Source: Chloroflexota bacterium (lineage in GTDB: Bacteria; Chloroflexota; Anaerolineae; Anaerolineales; E44-bin32). From it: a stretch of DNA of 9,700 nucleotides. Shown here one piece after another: positions 5,604 to 9,700 of this stretch (its first letter is position 1; each line of letters opens with the position of its first letter). Where the stretch lies: positions 1-9,700 of the forward strand of contig JAPLGR010000204.1 of assembly GCA_026390045.1 (NCBI GenBank), in the 5' to 3' direction. The translations under genes were made by a program, and so were the position numbers. The notes below the pieces were generated by a model, which saw only the letters and a list, made by a program, of their open reading frames with translations, did no database searches and was not told the origin of the DNA.

Positions 5604-6791
5604 CTAAGGCAGGAAGCTGACCGGGTTGACCTTGCCGTACGAGTCGCTCATCATCTCGAAGTGCACGTGCGGGCCGGAGCAGTTGCCGGTACAGCCCATC
5701 CCAGCGATCACCCCACCCTGGAACACGGCTTGGCCGCAGCCGACGTTGATGGCGCTCAGGTGCGCGTACAGCGTCTGCCAGCCATTGCCGTGGTCGATCA
5801 CGATGACGTAGCCGTACCCCCAGTCATTCCAGCCAGAGTACACGACCACGCCGGTGTCCGAAGCGAAGATCGCCGTGCCGATGGATCCACCCAGGTCGAT
5901 CGCCGGATGAGTGGCCGGGTCGTAGGTGTAGCCGGAGATCCACTTGGAGGCCGTGGGCCAGACGAAGGTACCAGTGCCGATCGGCCCGTCGACCACCTGG
6001 CCGCACGCACCGGGGCCGAGGATCTTGGCCGATGCCGGATTGGAGCGCGTGATTCTCGGCGTCCTCCACGTCGGGGTTTCGCGCTGGCCCCCCGGGATCA
6101 CGATGGCCATGCCGGCCTTGATCTCGATCGTGTTGGGATCCTCGGCCGGGTCAAAGTCGTTTCCGGGCCACTCCAGGATATCCTGGACGGTGACGCCATA
6201 GAAAGTCGCCACCCGCTCCAGGTTCTCACCCTCGCTCCACTCGTGCAACGCGCCGTCGACCGGTAGGATGTTGAGCTCCTGGCCCGGGCTGAGCGTGTGC
6301 GGATCGCCGGAGAGCGCGTCCCAGTTCCCCCACAGGATGGTCGCCGGCTTGATGCCGAACTGATCCGCAATGCCGAAGAGCGTGTCGCCCACCTGGACCG
6401 CGTACTTGACAATCTGCAGCCGCGGCCGCTCCGGCATCACGGTGTGCAGCTCAGCCGCCCGTGCAACCACACCGGTGGTGCCGGACGCTGCCTTGAACGA
6501 CGGCAGATCCGCCATCTGCAGCGCGCTGACGACAGCGGTTGGAGTCGCAGCCTCGGTTTCGGCAGCCTGGGTAAGAAGCGGCGTCGAGGGAAGTGTGATC
6601 AGGCCGCTGCGAGCAGCCCATACGCCAACGGCAATGACCGCCAGCAGCGCGGCGTGCGAGGCATAACGCGAAAGCGTCTCGCGCAACCCTCGCTGACCAA
6701 CCTCGTCCCAGACTTCGCCGAGCGTCCGCCGTCGCGGCGAACGGCGCGAGGCGCCGTCAGGTTCGTGTTGCTCGGGCGGGATGTCAGGCAT
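5604..6791 (-). CDS. Membrane-anchored LysM-LysM-M23 peptidoglycan endopeptidase (paralogue A)
   Basis: This is a probable zinc peptidoglycan hydrolase or cell-wall remodelling protein facing outside the membrane. The 395-residue protein starts with an acidic then basic cytoplasmic segment (1-45, with RRSPRRR near 16-22) and one membrane helix (about 46-62). A linker follows, then two LysM wall-binding modules (about 130-176 and 181-232) and a C-terminal M23 domain. Metal and catalytic residues are intact: HPAID (His295, Asp299), YAH (His344) and HVH (375, 377). Four cysteines in the exported part could form disulfides. The ATG at 6791 is preceded by GGGAG (6803-6807) 11 nt upstream. The in-frame TTG at 6809 would itself lie on that ribosome-binding site. 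It has its own promoter in the 74-bp gap behind paralogue B. Confidence 0.93.
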   Translation of the reverse strand: MPDIPPEQHEPDGASRRSPRRRTLGEVWDEVGQRGLRETLSRYASHAALLAVIAVGVWAARSGLITLPSTPLLTQAAETEAATPTAVVSALQMADLPSFKAASGTTGVVARAAELHTVMPERPRLQIVKYAVQVGDTLFGIADQFGIKPATILWGNWDALSGDPHTLSPGQELNILPVDGALHEWSEGENLERVATFYGVTVQDILEWPGNDFDPAEDPNTIEIKAGMAIVIPGGQRETPTWRTPRITRSNPASAKILGPGACGQVVDGPIGTGTFVWPTASKWISGYTYDPATHPAIDLGGSIGTAIFASDTGVVVYSGWNDWGYGYVIVIDHGNGWQTLYAHLSAINVGCGQAVFQGGVIAGMGCTGNCSGPHVHFEMMSDSYGKVNPVSFLP

Positions 6792-6820
6792 GGATGCCGA
6801 TACTCCCAAGGCAGGCGGCG

Positions 6821-6849
6821 ATGATAACAGCCGCTGGAGTGACCGTCAA
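6821..6849 (-). promoter_or_regulatory. Near-consensus promoter of LysM/M23 paralogue A
   Basis: On the minus strand, -35 TTGACG (6844-6849) and -10 TATCAT (6821-6826) are separated by 17 bp. Each hexamer has one mismatch to consensus. Initiation near 6814 leaves a leader of about 23 nt containing the GGGAG ribosome-binding site. Paralogue A can therefore be expressed independently of the rho operon. Confidence 0.8.
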
Positions 6850-6865
6850 GCCGCGTTCCGTTGAT

Positions 6866-7912
6866 TCAGGGGAGGACGTACCAGGGATTGACGAAGCCGC
6901 CGTTGCTGCGGACCTCAAAGTGCAGGTGTGCGCCGGTCGAGTTTCCGGTCGAGCCGCCGTAGCCAATGCCGGATCCCTGGCCGACGGACTGCCCGCACTG
7001 CACAGTGACCCCATTCAGATGCGCATATAGTGTCTGATAGCCGTTCCCATGATCGACCATCACCATGTTGCCGTATCCTCCGCCCGACCAGCCGGCGTAG
7101 ACAACGACACCCGAGTCCGAAGCCCAGATCAGATCGCCGAGGGCAAGGGCAATGTCGATGGCCAGGTGGCCCGACCAGTAGTCGTTCCCCGACAGGAAGT
7201 GGTTGGCGCTCGGCCAGATGAACGCACCCGATCCATAGGCGCCACCGGAGAAATCTCCGGAGCATCCGCCGGATCCAAAGGCTGCGCCGACGCCAGCGTT
7301 GCCGCGGGCGATGATCGGGATCAACCACTGGCGGAACTCGCGCACGCCGCCCGGCACGACCAGTACGGTCCCTTCCTTGATCTCGGGGGCCGCCGGGTCG
7401 ATGCTGTTGCCCGGCCAATCAACGATCTCGCGCGGGTCGACCTCGAACGTCGTGGCCACCGACACAAGAGTATCGCCCTCCTGCCATCTATAGAGCACGC
7501 CGTCCACAGGCAGGATGTTCAGATCCAGGCCGGGCTGCACCATGTCGGGATCATCGTTCAGCGTGTCGTAGTTGCCCCACAGGATCGATTCGGGTTCCAG
7601 CCCGAAGGTCTTGGCGATGCCGAAGACCGAATCGCCTCGCTGGACCGTGTATCGAAGGACCTCGACGCGAGGCCGCACGGGGATCTCAGTCTTGGGATTG
7701 ACCAGCCGCGAGACCCCGGAGGTCTTGACCTGCTCCTCAAACGGCGGAAGGTCGGCCGGCGTGAGCTCGGTCGATCTGACCACCGGAAGCGGTTCCGACG
7801 CGCTGCCCGCCAATCGCGCGTTCAACGTCGTCGTCCAGACGGCCGCAACCGCACCGGCCGCCACCAGCGCTACCGGGATCCAATTCCGCGCGGCTCGAAG
7901 GGGTCGATCCAT
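6866..7912 (-). CDS. Membrane-anchored LysM-LysM-M23 peptidoglycan endopeptidase (paralogue B)
   Basis: This 348-residue protein has the same architecture as the next gene downstream. It has a short basic N-terminus, a signal-anchor helix (about 11-30), a linker, two LysM modules (about 87-134 and 139-187), a Gly/Ser-rich hinge (203-230) and an M23 domain. Catalytic residues are present: HLAID (His249, Asp253), YAH (His298) and HLH (329, 331). It lacks the long charged cytoplasmic segment of paralogue A. The start is 9 nt after the rho stop, and its AGGA Shine-Dalgarno (7920-7923) overlaps that stop codon, so translation is probably coupled to rho. Its expected role is cell-wall hydrolysis during growth or division. 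The cleaved bond is not determinable from sequence. Confidence 0.93.
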   Translation of the reverse strand: MDRPLRAARNWIPVALVAAGAVAAVWTTTLNARLAGSASEPLPVVRSTELTPADLPPFEEQVKTSGVSRLVNPKTEIPVRPRVEVLRYTVQRGDSVFGIAKTFGLEPESILWGNYDTLNDDPDMVQPGLDLNILPVDGVLYRWQEGDTLVSVATTFEVDPREIVDWPGNSIDPAAPEIKEGTVLVVPGGVREFRQWLIPIIARGNAGVGAAFGSGGCSGDFSGGAYGSGAFIWPSANHFLSGNDYWSGHLAIDIALALGDLIWASDSGVVVYAGWSGGGYGNMVMVDHGNGYQTLYAHLNGVTVQCGQSVGQGSGIGYGGSTGNSTGAHLHFEVRSNGGFVNPWYVLP

Positions 7913-7921
7913 ATTGCTGTC

Positions 7922-9202
7922 CTAGAAGGACTCCGTCTTCAACGTCTCGATGAATTCCTCATTATTCTCCGTCTGCGCCAGGCGGGCAATGATCGCCTCA
8001 GTGGCATTGGTGATGTCCATCCCGGCGCCGTTCGGCGGCGGGGTCATCATCTGCGAGAACATGCGCCGCATCAGCCATACGCGGGCAGTGATGTCGGGGC
8101 CGAGCAGCAGCTCCTCCCGGCGAGTGGACGAACGCTCAATATCGAAGGCCGGGAAGATGCGCCGCTCCTGCAGCTTCCGCGAGAGCAGCAGCTCCAGGTT
8201 GCCGGTGCCCTTGAACTCCTCGTAGACCACATCATCCATGCGAGAGCCGGTGTCAACCAGGCAGGTGGCAATGATGGTCAGCGACCCGCCCTCCTCGATG
8301 TTGCGCGCCGCGCCAAAGAAACGCTTGGGTGGGTAGAGCGCCGCCGGATCGAGCCCGCCGGACAGCGTTCGCCCGGACGGAGTGACCAGCAGGTTGTAGG
8401 CCCGCGACAGGCGGGTGATCGAGTCCAGCAGGATGGCGACATCGCGGCCGCATTCAACCAGCCGCTTGGCACGTTCGATCGCCATCTCCGCCGCCCGCAC
8501 GTGCGAAGACACAGGCTCATCAAACGTCGAGGCGATCACCTCGGCGTCCACCGAGCGGTCCATGTCGGTCACTTCCTCAGGGCGCTCGCCGATCAGCGCC
8601 ACCATCAGGTGCACCTTGGGGTAGTTGGTCGAGATGGCGTTGGCGATGTGCTTCAGTACCGTCGTCTTGCCCGCCTTGGGCGGAGAGACGATCAGGCCGC
8701 GCTGGCCCTTGCCGATCGGCGTCACCAGGTTGAGCAGGCGGGTGGTCAGCGTGAAGCGGTCGGTCTCAAGATCGAAGCGCTCGTTGGGGAAGATCGGGGT
8801 GAGCTCCTCGAACTTGGGCCGGTTCTTGGCTTCCTCAGGATCGAGCCCGTTGATCGACTCGACCCGCAGTAGCCCATAGTACTTCTCGGTTTCCTTGGGG
8901 GGACGGATCTGCCCAATGACCATGTCGCCGGTGCGCAGGCTGAAGCGCCGGATCTGGGACTGCGAGACGTAGATGTCGTTTGGCCCGGGAAGATAATGTT
9001 CGGCACGCAGGAAGCCCATGCCCTCATTCATGATCTCCAGCACGCCGCCGCGCAGTTCCAGGCCCTGGCGCTCGGCCTCCGCCTGCATGATCCGCACGAT
9101 CAGGTCTTCCTTCTTCATGCGGCTCGCCGCCGCAACGTTCAATTCCTTGGACATGGCGCGCAGATCGGAAAGGGTCATGGCTTCCAATTCGCTGATATTC
9201 AT
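7922..9202 (-). CDS. rho: Transcription termination factor Rho
   Basis: This is the hexameric RNA-dependent ATPase/helicase that terminates transcription in the cytoplasm. At 426 residues it is close to the E. coli length (419) and has no large N-terminal insertion. It has an N-terminal Rho_N helical domain (1-45) and a cold-shock RNA-binding domain with GMGFLR (61-66). The RecA-type motor has Walker A SPPKAGKTT (173-181), Walker B DVAILLD (254-260), the Q-loop region RTLSGGLDP, and the conserved FKGTGN and SSTRREELL segments. GGAG (9210-9213) lies 7 nt before the ATG. One oddity is that the near-invariant Asp before the catalytic Glu (E. coli Asp210-Glu211-Arg212) is Gly here (Gly205-Glu206-Arg207). 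It heads a unit with LysM/M23 paralogue B. Confidence 0.98.
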   Translation of the reverse strand: MNISELEAMTLSDLRAMSKELNVAAASRMKKEDLIVRIMQAEAERQGLELRGGVLEIMNEGMGFLRAEHYLPGPNDIYVSQSQIRRFSLRTGDMVIGQIRPPKETEKYYGLLRVESINGLDPEEAKNRPKFEELTPIFPNERFDLETDRFTLTTRLLNLVTPIGKGQRGLIVSPPKAGKTTVLKHIANAISTNYPKVHLMVALIGERPEEVTDMDRSVDAEVIASTFDEPVSSHVRAAEMAIERAKRLVECGRDVAILLDSITRLSRAYNLLVTPSGRTLSGGLDPAALYPPKRFFGAARNIEEGGSLTIIATCLVDTGSRMDDVVYEEFKGTGNLELLLSRKLQERRIFPAFDIERSSTRREELLLGPDITARVWLMRRMFSQMMTPPPNGAGMDITNATEAIIARLAQTENNEEFIETLKTESF

Positions 9203-9354
9203 GCAGCAACTCCGTGCAGGGGGCTAGGCCGGTCTCGCTGGGTTCCGGTACGGCCGGATGCTGCCAGCGGAAGAATCAGTTCACCTAAGGTGGGTCAACG
9301 CAACGTTGCGAATGCAAACTGGGGAGAAACAGCCCAGCGGGCTCAAGGTGCTGG
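9203..9354 (-). promoter_or_regulatory. Long rho 5' leader with hairpins and a 12-bp palindrome
   Basis: The transcript from the promoter below would carry about 150 untranslated nt before rho. It contains a small hairpin AGCCC-AGC-GGGCT (9331-9343) followed on the minus strand by GTTTCTCC, which looks like a weak terminator. It also contains a perfect 12-bp palindrome CGCAACGTTGCG (9299-9310) and CACCT-A-AGGTG (9282-9292). rho genes are known to be autoregulated through their leaders in E. coli and B. subtilis; that this leader does so is inference. Confidence 0.45.
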
Positions 9355-9360
9355 ATTGCC

Positions 9361-9389
9361 AGTATACCACCTCACGCGTCGGGGGGCAA
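9361..9389 (-). promoter_or_regulatory. Promoter of rho
   Basis: On the minus strand, -35 TTGCCC (9384-9389) and -10 TATACT (9361-9366) are separated by exactly 17 bp. The expected start is near 9354. It sits in the gap right after the cdsA stop, so rho has its own promoter as well as any read-through from cdsA. Confidence 0.75.
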
Positions 9390-9404
9390 GCGCCCGCGGG
9401 GCTG

Positions 9405-9700
9405 TCAACCCACGCCCAACAGGACGGCAATGTAGTAGCCGAGAACCCCTGCCCACAGCCATGAATCCACCCGGTCCAGGGCGCCGCCATGGCCCGGAAG
9501 CAGCGTCCCCGAGTCCTTGATCTTCATCTGACGCTTAATCATGCTGATGCCGACGTCGCCCAGGGGCGAGAGTACGGCGATCAGCGTGCCACAGGCCAGC
9601 CCGGTCCACGGTCCAAGCCCCGACTCCGGGCCGGCGCCCAGGCTCCACAGTGCCCCCAGCGCTGCGCCCGAGGCCGCGCCGGCCCCCACGCCGGCGAGGT
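9405..9700 (-). CDS. cdsA: Phosphatidate cytidylyltransferase, C-terminal part
   Basis: CdsA is an integral-membrane enzyme making CDP-diacylglycerol from phosphatidate and CTP for phospholipid synthesis. Only the last 98 or so residues are in the window; the frame stays open to base 9700 and the start lies beyond it. The GTG at 9689 is internal. The family signature is clear: SMIKRQMKIKDSG, then PGHGGALDRVDS near the C-terminus, holding the metal-binding acidic residues. Hydrophobic Gly/Ala-rich segments before and after it are membrane helices. CdsA is usually about 270 residues, so nearly two thirds is missing. No strong terminator separates it from the rho promoter. Confidence 0.93.
   Translation of the reverse strand, partial: LAGVGAGAASGAALGALWSLGAGPESGLGPWTGLACGTLIAVLSPLGDVGISMIKRQMKIKDSGTLLPGHGGALDRVDSWLWAGVLGYYIAVLLGVG

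Noticed and set aside
7049..8872. A 607-codon open frame on the plus strand
   Set aside because: It is exactly antisense to rho and LysM/M23 paralogue B, whose motifs are unmistakable. The translation is Arg/Gly/His-rich without any recognisable domain, as expected of a GC-rich antisense frame.

Overview
The window is high-GC bacterial chromosome with compact, ordinary housekeeping genes and no mobile elements, CRISPR arrays or phage genes. A stand-alone bacterial Elp3, a full-length Rho, a small RRM protein with a Gly-rich tail and two LysM/M23 envelope proteins together suggest a Chloroflexota-like organism (Anaerolineae or Dehalococcoidia relatives). That assignment is inferred from gene content, not from a marker phylogeny.

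Left part (1-2590): the 3' end of a cyclophilin-like (TM1367/DUF369-type) gene on the plus strand converges on a minus-strand RRM RNA-binding protein, with a strong hairpin between them. Next comes a minus-strand lipoprotein of the UshA/5'-nucleotidase metallophosphatase family, lying just downstream of elp3.

Centre (2649-5604): elp3 (radical SAM plus acetyltransferase, wobble-uridine tRNA modification) is divergent from a class I methyltransferase whose layout resembles the eukaryotic Trm9/ABH8 methyltransferase. Only 18 bp separate the two start codons, and those 18 bp hold a palindromic GTATAC -10 element, so both mRNAs may be leaderless. In eukaryotes Elp3 makes cm5U34 and Trm9 methylates it to mcm5U34, so this pair could be a two-gene bacterial counterpart. 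Immediately downstream is a three-tRNA operon, Ser(UGA), Ser(GCU) and Arg(GCG), with a near-consensus promoter and a clean intrinsic terminator. The Arg tRNA has an unusual G34 anticodon.

Right part (5604-9700): a minus-strand block reads from the right edge as cdsA (3' end only), rho, then two tandem paralogous membrane-anchored LysM-LysM-M23 peptidases. Rho has its own promoter and a leader of about 150 nt. The first peptidase gene follows rho by 9 nt with its Shine-Dalgarno over the rho stop codon. The second has its own near-consensus promoter, and the block ends at a hairpin facing the tRNA terminator.

The main biological interest is the tRNA wobble-modification locus in the centre. The rest is conserved housekeeping with a few local oddities: a Rho Asp-to-Gly change at the bicyclomycin/ATPase pocket, the rho leader, and the peptidase duplication.
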